A stretch of 42,521 bases of DNA, from IMG/VR virus record IMGVR_UViG_3300005526_000006, positions 1 through 42,521 of that record; one strand, 5' to 3'. This DNA is from a virus. A program made the position numbers and the translations under genes. The notes beneath the pieces are model-generated. The model ran no database searches and had not been told where the DNA came from. It saw only the letters and a list, made by a program, of their open reading frames with translations. Below, one piece after another: positions 28,684-36,199 of the stretch. How positions within the stretch are numbered: the stretch's first letter is position 1; each line of letters opens with the position of its first letter.

Positions 28684-29123
28684 CCACACCCGCCCCAATC
28701 CTGCCCGTAGGCGACTTCAGCCCCAAGGAAGTCGAAGGCGGGGATTCCAAAATAAACAAGGAACAACGAGACAGGTTTTGGAAAAATCTCTACAGCCAAC
28801 AGGATGGCGTGTGCCTGAATGGCCGCTCGATGGCTTCGGACAGGCTCACGATACAGCGCGACGACAACCCGGTGTCAGCTTGGCTCCATTGGCACCAGGG
28901 CAGCGGCATATTCGATTGGCGTCTGGGCATGGAGCCGGCGGCAGGTTCCTACGACTTGGTTCTGTGCAACCCCATGCGCGGCATCGGCCAGGCTGGCGCT
29001 AACAATCCCGGCCCCGTAGTTCTGCGCATCAAGCCCGATGGCACGCTGGTGAACAAAACGATTGCCGCTTTGGAGCAGCGCATCGCCAACCTCGAAGCGC
29101 ATATAAGGAGCATGGAGAAGTGA
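28680..29123 (+). CDS. Fibre-like protein in the early operon (unknown function)
   Basis: The 147-residue product has a beta-rich middle (SAWLHWHQGSGIFDWRLGM), a strand-turn region VVLRIKPDGTLVNKT, and a C-terminal coiled coil (TIAALEQRIANLEAHIRSME) like the trimerising end of phage fibres. Its place among DNA-processing genes is unexpected for a virion protein. It is coupled by ATGA upstream and GTGA downstream. Confidence 0.55.
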   Translation: MTTPAPILPVGDFSPKEVEGGDSKINKEQRDRFWKNLYSQQDGVCLNGRSMASDRLTIQRDDNPVSAWLHWHQGSGIFDWRLGMEPAAGSYDLVLCNPMRGIGQAGANNPGPVVLRIKPDGTLVNKTIAALEQRIANLEAHIRSMEK

Positions 29124-29302
29124 AACATCCGGCACGCTTCCCTTGTAAATCTCCAAGAATCTACCATTCCTGGTGCAATCGAGATGGCGGCATTTGGGAT
29201 GGCGACACCTGCGCGAGGTGCGGTGCCAGCCTCAGGGAACTGCAACTAAAACTCAAGCAAGCCCGCAACGCACAGAAGCGGATTAATTCGATGAACAAAT
29301 GA
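29120..29302 (+). CDS. 60-residue zinc-ribbon-like protein
   Basis: GTG 29120 overlaps the previous stop. The product contains CKSPRIYHSWC and CARCG (residues 9-35), which could bind one zinc, followed by a basic helix (LRELQLKLKQARNAQKR). It could be a small DNA- or RNA-binding protein. Coupled at both ends. Confidence 0.55.
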   Translation: MKHPARFPCKSPRIYHSWCNRDGGIWDGDTCARCGASLRELQLKLKQARNAQKRINSMNK

Positions 29303-29478
29303 AAACGCGACGACTTGAGCGTGCGATACGCCAAACTGAGGCTTTGGAGCCAGAAACTCAAGGGGCAAGGCAAACCGTCAGGAAATGGTTGGATGAAAAG
29401 CGCACCGAGTGGAAGCGATTAACGGGCGAAGAATGGACTAATTCCCCATTGCCCCCTGAGAAGCAACCCGCGAAATGA
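29299..29478 (+). CDS. 59-residue charged protein
   Basis: ATG 29299 (ATGA overlap) opens a 59-codon frame of a basic, mostly helical product (MKTRRLERAIRQTEALEPET, KWLDEKRTEWKRLTGEEW). It ends with ATGA at 29475. No family is recognised. Confidence 0.55.
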   Translation: MKTRRLERAIRQTEALEPETQGARQTVRKWLDEKRTEWKRLTGEEWTNSPLPPEKQPAK

Positions 29479-29909
29479 CACCGCTCGCCACAATCCAATC
29501 CTGGAGCCGCGAACAACTGGAATCGGCCTTTAGCCAGCGCGATCAGCAGTTGGCCAAAGCGGATAAGGACATCGAAAAACTCGGAGCGTTTCTGACGGGT
29601 TACGAAGATTGGCATTCACCGGAGGACTACGCCAACCTCAAAGCCGCCCTCGCCTCCTCCACCTCCGCAGGCCACTCCGCATTTGAGGCGGAACACGCTA
29701 AGGTGGAGTCTCTGGAAAAACAGAACCAGGCTTTGCGGGAGGCGTTAATCGGTTGGCGAAACTATTTTCAGAAAGACATCCCAACTACTTCAGACCAACA
29801 GGAAGCTCAAGGCGAGCAATTCACCTCCGCGTGGTTTGCGATGGAACAAGCTTTGTCAGCGACCCCAACCCCCGACCACTCCAATGTGTCCACGCGAGGT
29901 GAGAAATGA
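29475..29909 (+). CDS. Coiled-coil protein of unknown function
   Basis: The 144-residue product is helical. Gln/Lys/Leu heptads are visible in LESAFSQRDQQLAKADKDIE and EHAKVESLEKQNQALREALI, and the end is Ser/Thr/Pro-rich. Repeated coiled coils suggest a partner-binding role in replication or transcription control. Coupled by ATGA at both ends. Confidence 0.6.
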   Translation: MTPLATIQSWSREQLESAFSQRDQQLAKADKDIEKLGAFLTGYEDWHSPEDYANLKAALASSTSAGHSAFEAEHAKVESLEKQNQALREALIGWRNYFQKDIPTTSDQQEAQGEQFTSAWFAMEQALSATPTPDHSNVSTRGEK

Positions 29910-30069
29910 AGTATAAACTCTGTCGATTTTGCGGGTGCCCGATGAAACCCAAAAGCGTGAAGAAGCGACCTGGCGCGCATGTGGCTGCCCTTATCACCGG
30001 CACGTCCAAGACTGCCATTCCAGTAAGCCAAATTTGTGCATCCCCGGAAAAGGAGGCTACGACCCATGA
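29906..30069 (+). CDS. Zinc-ribbon protein, probably frameshifted
   Basis: ATG 29906 overlaps the previous stop and reads MKYKLCRFCGCPMKPKSVKK, a zinc ribbon. The frame that ends exactly at the next ATGA (30066) is a different one and reads ACGCPYHRHVQDC...NLCIPGKGGYDP, clearly another zinc-rich part. The two are joined only by a -1 shift near 29960-29985. Either a programmed shift or an indel (mutation or assembly error) is present; the unshifted frame runs to 30085. Confidence 0.5.
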
Positions 30070-30317
30070 ACACGCCATACGATAACCCCACCATTGAAAC
30101 TGATGAGATGCGAATTGCCGTACGACTTTGCACAAACACTCTTGATCTTTGTGATGTTATAGAAAAACTCCATATTATCGTTGGACCGAACGGCAAGTGC
30201 ATGTGCGGTGGACCCTACGGTTCAGAAATGCTGACCTGCCCGCAAATACTTGGTCGGCTTTCAAAGGACGCGCAGGCCGCGATTATAATTACAAGCAGTG
30301 GAGGCCAACGATTATGA
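30066..30317 (+). CDS. Small Cys-containing protein of unknown function
   Basis: The 83-residue product starts at ATG 30066 (ATGA). A helix NTLDLCDVIEKLHII is followed by CMCGGPYGSEMLTC, which may bind zinc, and a C-terminal helix. It is the last gene of the dense run; the next 120 bp (30318-30437) hold only two 15-codon frames and no clear gene. Confidence 0.55.
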   Translation: MNTPYDNPTIETDEMRIAVRLCTNTLDLCDVIEKLHIIVGPNGKCMCGGPYGSEMLTCPQILGRLSKDAQAAIIITSSGGQRL

Positions 30318-30437
30318 ACAAGCAGTGTAGATTTGCGCGGACTTTTCGAGGAAGCTTTTAAAGAAAGGACCAAAAAAGGAAGCGACGATGATTATTAACC
30401 ACCACGATTTCAACCGATTAAAAAGCCAGCTCTAAAG

Positions 30438-31130
30438 TTGCCATGGGCGAAATGGTTCCCTGACGCCTGGCGTAACGACCCTCAACTTTCTCTTTGCACG
30501 TGCGCAACTCGCGGCGTCTGGAGTGATTTGCTTGGGGCTATGCACTCTCTCGGCCGCGAAGGCGTGCTGCGTGGGACGGATGAACAACTTTGCCGTCTTG
30601 CCCGCTGCTCTCCCGCCGAAATTGTCCTCGCCTTGACCGATCTTCAGACCACCGGAGCTGCCGACGTTACGGAGCGTAACGGCGTATATACTGTGATAAA
30701 CAGACGCATGTTCCGCGAGCACAAAGAGCGAAAGATGAGCGCTTTACGACAGAAGCGATTCAGACATAACGCCACAAATAACGATTGCGTAACGCCGAAG
30801 TTCGCGGGAGACGATATAAGTCAGAAGTCAGAGATCAGAGATCAGAAGCGTTTAAACGATGCCGAAAACGGCATTTTGAATCGTTCACCGATTAATCGCT
30901 TTAAAGAAAGGGAACTGATGTCCCGATTGAGGAACGCACTAGGTGAAGATGAGATGCAAAGGTGCGGTGGCATGTGGCGGGCGCATCATGTGCGAAAACA
31001 TCCAGACTTGCTCGACCGAGCATTGTCCGAAGTCGAGCGAATGATCAAAGTTGGAGAGGCGTTCTCTGAAAGCCCGGCTGCTTGCCTAACGGACATCCTA
31101 AGCCGATGGGGGCCACAACAAATTCATTAG
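30438..31130 (+). CDS. Phage replication initiator-like wHTH protein
   Basis: The 230-residue product begins with MPWAKWFPDAWRNDPQLSLC, then ATRGVWSDLLGAMHSLGREG and a winged-helix block (DEQLCRLARCSPAEIVLALT), a layout found in phage replication proteins of the DUF1376/replisome-organiser type. The linker (110-150) is polar; the C-terminal part is helical. Start TTG 30438. It probably recognises the phage origin, which I did not locate. It follows the small early genes and precedes the terminase block. Confidence 0.6.
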   Translation: MPWAKWFPDAWRNDPQLSLCTCATRGVWSDLLGAMHSLGREGVLRGTDEQLCRLARCSPAEIVLALTDLQTTGAADVTERNGVYTVINRRMFREHKERKMSALRQKRFRHNATNNDCVTPKFAGDDISQKSEIRDQKRLNDAENGILNRSPINRFKERELMSRLRNALGEDEMQRCGGMWRAHHVRKHPDLLDRALSEVERMIKVGEAFSESPAACLTDILSRWGPQQIH

Positions 31131-31235
31131 CCGTGGCGTGCGGCCCTCAAGGAATCTTTTCAAAAATGTTTGGGAGCAGGTTACCCGAACTTCCTCTATT
31201 CGTTCGCAAATGTGCAAAAAAGTCATAAACGCGCT

Positions 31236-31772
31236 ATGAGCCAAATTCGGCTGTGTCCAATTTGTAACACTGAACTCCCCGAGAAAGCCTGGAAGACGCG
31301 CAAATATTGCTCAGAGCGATGCAAATCAGCGTCCAGTTATCCCCGCGCGGCGGCATACGCCAGGAGTGAGGCTGGTAGGGCGGTCAGGCGGCGCATTAGG
31401 TTGAAATACGAGAAAACCAGCGCTTCCTATCTCCTCAGGAACCGCCTCAAAGCTAGAATCCATAAGGCGCTGAAATGCGTCGGCCTTCGTAAAAACAGCA
31501 AGACCGCAGACTTAATCGGCTGCGACTTCGATACGTTCCGGGCGCATATTGAATCCCAATTCAAACGTGGGATGCGCTGGGATAACCTCGGCAAAGTTTG
31601 GCACATTGACCACATAGCCCCGGTTTCAAAGTTCAACCTATCCGACCCAGCCGATCAAAGGCGGGCATTCCATTTCTCCAACATGCGGCCACTGCGCGTC
31701 TTGGAGAACTTAACAAAACACGACAGCATTATTCCGCACCAGCCGGAGCTGTTAATCCGCATCAATGTCTAA
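31236..31772 (+). CDS. HNH endonuclease beside the terminase genes
   Basis: The 178-residue protein starts at ATG 31236. An N-terminal zinc ribbon (CPIC at 7-10, YCSERCK at 24-30) precedes an HNH core of H123-x-D125-H126 (WHIDHIAPV) with N149 in FHFSNMRPL and a late N159. HNH enzymes directly upstream of terminase genes assist cleavage at the packaging site in many phages, so this could be packaging-linked rather than homing. It overlaps the small terminase by 8 bp. The 105 bp before it holds no gene. Confidence 0.75.
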   Translation: MSQIRLCPICNTELPEKAWKTRKYCSERCKSASSYPRAAAYARSEAGRAVRRRIRLKYEKTSASYLLRNRLKARIHKALKCVGLRKNSKTADLIGCDFDTFRAHIESQFKRGMRWDNLGKVWHIDHIAPVSKFNLSDPADQRRAFHFSNMRPLRVLENLTKHDSIIPHQPELLIRINV

Positions 31773-32232
31773 AAAATCCCATCGCACATTCGACAGCATG
31801 GGCGCCGCAGCCTCCGCACTCGGCGTTTCCAAAGACACACTTCGCGCCGCCAAAGAATCACCGGATTGCAAAGCCTTCGTCGGTTCGCGTGTGCTCGAGA
31901 AAGAGTTGTTGGACTGGATGAGCCGCAACGATGTCACGGCATCCAGTGACGGACCACTGACATTGAAGGACGAAAAGACAAAGGAGGAAATCCGCAAGTT
32001 GCGAATCAAAAACGATAAAGACCAAGGCAAGTTAGTCCTCAAAGCCGAGATGGCATCAGCCATTCGTCGCGCGCTGGGCAAAGTCTCGTCCATTTGTGAG
32101 AGCAAACTGGTCCATGAATTTCCAACTGTCGTCGCAGGGTTAGACCCAGCGGCAGCGCGTGTGTATGGCCGAAGGTTGCACGACCTGCTTATGTCCGAAT
32201 GTCAGGCGTTGGCGAAGGAGTTCCCGGAATGA
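31765..32232 (+). CDS. terS: Terminase small subunit (Nu1/TerS-like)
   Basis: The 155-residue protein recognises phage DNA for packaging. The N-terminal HTH is of the Nu1 type (SMGAAASALGVSKDTLRAAK, residues 11-30), then comes a long charged helix (KTKEEIRKLRIKNDKDQGK, 71-89) and a C-terminal helical part. Its position before a GpA-type large subunit supports the call. Confidence 0.75.
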   Translation: MSKKSHRTFDSMGAAASALGVSKDTLRAAKESPDCKAFVGSRVLEKELLDWMSRNDVTASSDGPLTLKDEKTKEEIRKLRIKNDKDQGKLVLKAEMASAIRRALGKVSSICESKLVHEFPTVVAGLDPAAARVYGRRLHDLLMSECQALAKEFPE

Positions 32233-32516
32233 AAAAGAAAATATCAAAACTCGACCAAAGGATTGAAAAGGTTCTGACACAATGGGGCACTCCATTTAGG
32301 TCGCTCAGCGTTGAATCAAAGGCTAATTGGGAAAACCTGGTGCGTCTCATCATTAAGGAATGTGTTAGGTATCCACCCACGACTAAATCTTTAATTTGTG
32401 ATGTTGGCGAACTGACAAACACCGTCCGGTTGCTGCGCCGGAAGCTGGAGAAAAGAGACTTGATAATAAAAGCAATTCAGGCCGCCCTTAGTGATATTCG
32501 GGGGCTTCCAAAATGA
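32229..32516 (+). CDS. Small helical protein between terminase genes
   Basis: The 95-residue product starts at ATG 32229 (ATGA overlap with terS) and ends with ATGA at the large terminase. It is highly charged and helical (KLDQRIEKVLTQWGTPF, LLRRKLEKRDLIIKAIQAAL). It may be a terminase accessory or adaptor. No family is recognised. Confidence 0.55.
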   Translation: MKKKISKLDQRIEKVLTQWGTPFRSLSVESKANWENLVRLIIKECVRYPPTTKSLICDVGELTNTVRLLRRKLEKRDLIIKAIQAALSDIRGLPK

Positions 32517-34351
32517 CCCCCATCCGCGATGCCTGGGAATCGGTCTGGCGCAGACGCGACCTTCGCCCCATACCGGAATGGGCGTTGGACAACACCGACC
32601 TGCAAGCACCACTCACCATAACTGGCCCATTCGACGTTTCACGCTCGCGTCATTTCATTGAGCCGTTAGCCGCGCTTCAAGACGACCATGTGCGCGAGGT
32701 GAACATCCTTAAACCAGTCCGCGGCGGCGGCACACTAATTGCCGACATTTGGGTGCCGTGGACACGCGCCAACGACCCAGGCCCGGTCATGTTTGTTTTG
32801 CAAACCGACCCGATAGCCGATGACCACTTTACCAAAGTGCTAATGCCTACACTCGAAAGTGTTCCGGCGATAAGGAGCGAGATTGATTCACTCGACCGCT
32901 TCAAGATAACCGCGCGCAAGATTGAGTTTAACGACGGGAATCATTTGCACGTAAACGGACCATCTATAGGAAATTTGCAAACGAACGCATTCCGGTTTCT
33001 CGTTGAGGACGAATGCTGGCTTTATCCCGACAAGATGGCGGATGCTGAGGGTCGCGTTGGCGATTTCCAAAAGCTCGAGAACTCAAAGATTCTCAGGGTG
33101 AGCCAGGGAGGTCCAAAGGACGGCGTTGAGATGGACCATTGCGCATGGGGCCGCGCGTATCGCCGAGGGTCGGTTCACGAATGGGAAGCCGCCTGCCCTT
33201 TGTGCAACGCATTCTACGAGCCCATATTCACCGGCCAACGTGCGGACGGCAGCTTTTACGGCATCACTTGGGACAAGATAATGCTGCCAAACGGCGATTA
33301 CGACATCGCTAAATGTGCAGGAACCGGCCGTTTCGAATGTCCGCATTGCAACGGGCCGGTCTTAGACACACCGCGCACGAAAAGCGAATGGAACCGCACT
33401 GGACGCTACAAGCTTGCAACCGAAGAAAACCGCAAGCGCAAGTCATTCCACTGGGAAGCGGTGATTGATTACCCCTGGGATGAATTGATCACCCTTTGGC
33501 TCGATGCCTGTAACGCGGAACGCCGTGGCGATCTGAAGCCGAAGTTGCAGTTCTATCAAAAGCGCAGGGCCATGCACAAAGATGAGGAATCACTTTTGCG
33601 CGGCGGTCTGCACTTTGGCCGGCAGGTTTACGAAATCAACACCGATTGGCCGGAAGAAAAAGCGCGGTTTCTAACCCTCGACCGGCAAGAGGAGGATTTG
33701 TTTTGGTGGACAGTGCGCCAATGGTCATTGGAGAAGTCGCGCAAGCTGGGCTTTGGCAAGGCTTACGGTTTTGCCGAGTGTGAGCGCATCCGGGAGAAGT
33801 TCAAAGTGCCGCCCAATCACACGTTTTGCGACTCGGGATTCTTGCCAAAGGGCGACAACGGCGTTTACATCGCCTGTATAAAATTCGGATGGCGCGCTGT
33901 GAAGGGAGACGACAAGTTTTCCTTTACACATCAAGGCCCAAAAGGTTATGAACTTCAGAAGTGTTACGCGCCCCTCACTTGGGCAGATCCGGGGAGCGGC
34001 ACTGCGGACCAGGGCAGGCGCCGCTGCCCGCTTATCCTCTTCTCCAAATATCAACTCAACCAGCAGGTTCAGCGCCTTATCGACCAGGGCGTTTGGATGG
34101 AGCCCCAGAACTCCGAAGACCCTGAGATGGAAAAGGAGTATGCCGCACAGATGGGTAGCCGCATAAAACAAAGCGAATACAACCCCAAAACCGGGCAAAC
34201 TAAAGTCTGGTGGAAGGAGTCTAAGAACGATCACGCGCGCGACTTGGCCAACATGCAAACCCTTGGCGCGATTCTGCGTGATTGCCTGCCAGACCCGGCG
34301 ATGGAGAGGCTAACGAAATCAGAGAAGGAGAAAATGGAGGAGGCAGCGTGA
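32513..34351 (+). CDS. terL: Terminase large subunit (GpA type)
   Basis: The 612-residue protein is the ATP-driven packaging motor and nuclease. A Walker A-like KPVRGGGT (67-74), Walker B FRFLVEDE with D166/E167, and a CPLC...CPHC zinc ribbon (about residues 224-280) are the usual GpA-family marks. A nuclease region with an acidic FCDSGF follows in the C-terminal half. It is a lambda gpA-like enzyme. ATGA and GTGA couplings link it to its neighbours. Confidence 0.9.
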   Translation: MTPIRDAWESVWRRRDLRPIPEWALDNTDLQAPLTITGPFDVSRSRHFIEPLAALQDDHVREVNILKPVRGGGTLIADIWVPWTRANDPGPVMFVLQTDPIADDHFTKVLMPTLESVPAIRSEIDSLDRFKITARKIEFNDGNHLHVNGPSIGNLQTNAFRFLVEDECWLYPDKMADAEGRVGDFQKLENSKILRVSQGGPKDGVEMDHCAWGRAYRRGSVHEWEAACPLCNAFYEPIFTGQRADGSFYGITWDKIMLPNGDYDIAKCAGTGRFECPHCNGPVLDTPRTKSEWNRTGRYKLATEENRKRKSFHWEAVIDYPWDELITLWLDACNAERRGDLKPKLQFYQKRRAMHKDEESLLRGGLHFGRQVYEINTDWPEEKARFLTLDRQEEDLFWWTVRQWSLEKSRKLGFGKAYGFAECERIREKFKVPPNHTFCDSGFLPKGDNGVYIACIKFGWRAVKGDDKFSFTHQGPKGYELQKCYAPLTWADPGSGTADQGRRRCPLILFSKYQLNQQVQRLIDQGVWMEPQNSEDPEMEKEYAAQMGSRIKQSEYNPKTGQTKVWWKESKNDHARDLANMQTLGAILRDCLPDPAMERLTKSEKEKMEEAA

Positions 34352-34530
34352 AAATCATACGAGTTGAAATCTCAATCGACGATAAGCCGGCCATCAGCGT
34401 CACTGTCGATGCCGGCTTAATGCAATCCGACGCCAATCCGAAGGCTTATTTCCTTACCGAGGTCGGCTATGCGTGGGATCATTTAAACGATAACGCCGGC
34501 TGGCTGAAGTTCTTTGATTCCACAGCGTGA
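34348..34530 (+). CDS. Small beta-rich protein of unknown function
   Basis: GTG 34348 overlaps the large terminase stop. The 60-residue product has KIIRVEISIDDKPAISVTVD, a strand pair, and a helix with AWDHLNDNAGWLKFF. It may be a head-completion factor. Overlaps the next gene by GTGA. Confidence 0.55.
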   Translation: MKIIRVEISIDDKPAISVTVDAGLMQSDANPKAYFLTEVGYAWDHLNDNAGWLKFFDSTA

Positions 34531-34766
34531 AACCCCAAACCGCAAAGCAGATTAACGACGCGCAGACCGGAATGGTTTATATCGGCGAGCCGATTCCATT
34601 TGGGGATGGACTGAAGCGGTCAATGAAGTTTAAAAAACTCGGCAAAGCGCACTTCATTGTCCAGCATGAGGATTATGTAACGTGCGATATTACACTGGCG
34701 AACCCGCTTCCCGATAACTGCCGCACTGTCACAATCAATGAAATCAAATTCCGCCGCGTTTTATGA
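34527..34766 (+). CDS. Small protein of unknown function
   Basis: GTG 34527 gives a 79-residue mixed alpha/beta product (MVYIGEPIPFGDGLKRSMKF near residues 16-35, CDITLANPLPDNCRTVTINE later). It lies in the packaging operon between terminase and regulatory-type genes. No family is recognised. Confidence 0.55.
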   Translation: MKPQTAKQINDAQTGMVYIGEPIPFGDGLKRSMKFKKLGKAHFIVQHEDYVTCDITLANPLPDNCRTVTINEIKFRRVL

Positions 34767-34778
34767 ACCACCACCACC

Positions 34779-35243
34779 ATGAGCGACCTAGCACTATTCC
34801 ACGATCCGGCTGAACTCCCGCGCGCCTCAACGTGCGATCACCCATCAGAACACATCCTCGAAGCCTGGTGCCCGCATTGCGAGCATGAAGTGGACGCTGT
34901 TTGCCCATCGTGCGAGTCCAATGTGGAATCGTCTGGCTCGGACAGTATCGGTGAATCCATGAGCGTGTCCGAGTTTCATCGGAGATTGCTGCTCTACCTC
35001 GCGTCCAAGAAAAACAGCAAGTTTGCGATATACTGTTTCCTAATCGCAACCGGCAGCGGTGAAGCCGACGGGCTGTCCATGACGCTGTTTGCACGCCGCT
35101 TTGGCGTCTGCAAGGCCACCGTGAGCAAGTATTGCCGCGAGATAGTGGAGACGTTCAACCTTCCGCCGTCGCGCTACATGCTCACCGAGGACAACGCGGC
35201 GAAATTCAGGCTATCGAACCGTAGACCTGTAAAACTGCAATGA
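34779..35243 (+). CDS. Zinc-ribbon/HTH protein in the packaging region
   Basis: The 154-residue product has CPHCEHEVDAVCPSCES (about 31-47), a zinc ribbon, and then a helix-turn-helix-type part (LSMTLFARRFGVCKATVSKYCREI). It is likely a DNA-binding regulator or packaging-linked factor. A short HHHHHE frame (34763) just before its start is in another frame. It is coupled by ATGA to the ParB-like gene. Confidence 0.6.
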   Translation: MSDLALFHDPAELPRASTCDHPSEHILEAWCPHCEHEVDAVCPSCESNVESSGSDSIGESMSVSEFHRRLLLYLASKKNSKFAIYCFLIATGSGEADGLSMTLFARRFGVCKATVSKYCREIVETFNLPPSRYMLTEDNAAKFRLSNRRPVKLQ

Positions 35244-35893
35244 CAACCACCGAACTAGAACCACAAACAATCAAATGTGAATCAGTGCTGGAATCAGAGC
35301 TTGCCCAAAAAGGGGCGAGATTCAACCCGCTAAACCTGGAGCTACCAGACGACCTCAGCGAGCAGGACTGGGCCGACATTGGCCGACGGCTTTTAAGGTC
35401 TGAACAGGTTATTCAATGGTGGATTGGCGACTGGGCGGCATTCGGTTCCGGGGATGAAAACCAAACCGGCTGGCGCAAGCATGGGCTCTTAAAGCAATTC
35501 TGCGAGGCGAATGGATTCGATTACAGCAATGTGCGGAATAAATCATGGGTTTCATGCTCAGTCCATTTGTCACTACGTCGAACATTTGCGCTTCCGTGGA
35601 GTTTCTTTCAAGAGGTTGCGCCATTGAAGCCGAAGGAACAAAAGAAGTGGCTGCAAGAGGCCGAAACGGATGATTTGCCTGTGTCGGAACTCCGAAAACG
35701 CATCCGACGCGAGGATGCCAAAGAGCCTGGGTTTGAATCCGATGGCCCCCTGATGAAACTCGGCAGCAAATTGGCTGGCGATTTGATTTCCTGGCTGCAA
35801 GCGCAGTCTCAGGAGTTCTGGACGGGCGAGCGGCGGGCGATATGGCGCAGAATCCTCGAACCGCTGGCTAAGTTTTGGGAGGGGTTGGCGTAA
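35240..35893 (+). CDS. ParB/KorB-like DNA-binding protein (putative)
   Basis: The 217-residue product contains DLSEQDWADIGRRLLRSEQV and VIQWWIGDWAAFG around residues 37-66, then YSNVRNKSWVSCSV and PLKPKEQKKWLQEA. This resembles a family of ParB-like DNA-binding proteins from plasmids and phages with a W-W-x-G-D-W core. Its place between terminase and portal is unusual and might reflect a role in packaging-site recognition or prophage maintenance. The assignment is from pattern only. Confidence 0.5.
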   Translation: MTTTELEPQTIKCESVLESELAQKGARFNPLNLELPDDLSEQDWADIGRRLLRSEQVIQWWIGDWAAFGSGDENQTGWRKHGLLKQFCEANGFDYSNVRNKSWVSCSVHLSLRRTFALPWSFFQEVAPLKPKEQKKWLQEAETDDLPVSELRKRIRREDAKEPGFESDGPLMKLGSKLAGDLISWLQAQSQEFWTGERRAIWRRILEPLAKFWEGLA

Positions 35894-35927
35894 GGTTGAC
35901 GGCTTTCCATGCTTGAATGGCATGGAA
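35894..35927 (+). promoter_or_regulatory. GTTGAC motif plus hairpin over a start codon (copy B)
   Basis: GTTGAC begins at 35895. TTCCATGC (35905-35912) pairs perfectly with GCATGGAA (35920-35927); the start ATG at 35917 lies in the loop. This repeats the layout seen at 3712-3742. It could gate translation of the head completion gene or mark a promoter. Confidence 0.45.
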
Positions 35928-36195
35928 TCCGTTTATTGGCAAAGACCGCAAGTGGCTTGAATCAGAATTATCCGCCGCACAACGGGATTTATCAGCCGGC
36001 AAGATGACCGTGCGTGCCGCTGACGGCAACGTGCTGGTTCAAAGCGAGGTGGATACCAAGGCAGCGGAGAGAATCCGACGCCTCTTGGTCGCGTTGAACA
36101 AACTCGCACCCGAGGACTACCCGATTGACCAGATTACCCCGATAACCTCGTTCAGAACGGTGTTTTCAACGTCAATTCCCAGCACGAACACCTAG
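35917..36195 (+). CDS. gpW-like head completion protein (putative)
   Basis: The 92-residue product (MAWNPFIGKDRKWLESELSA...) has a helix, a strand pair with MTVRAADGNVLVQSEVDTKA (about 29-48), and a second helix (AAERIRRLLVALNKLAP), similar to lambda gpW proteins that close the portal before tail joining. gpW genes lie directly before the portal, as here. The start is ATG within a hairpin loop. Confidence 0.65.
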   Translation: MAWNPFIGKDRKWLESELSAAQRDLSAGKMTVRAADGNVLVQSEVDTKAAERIRRLLVALNKLAPEDYPIDQITPITSFRTVFSTSIPSTNT

Positions 36196-36199
36196 CGCG

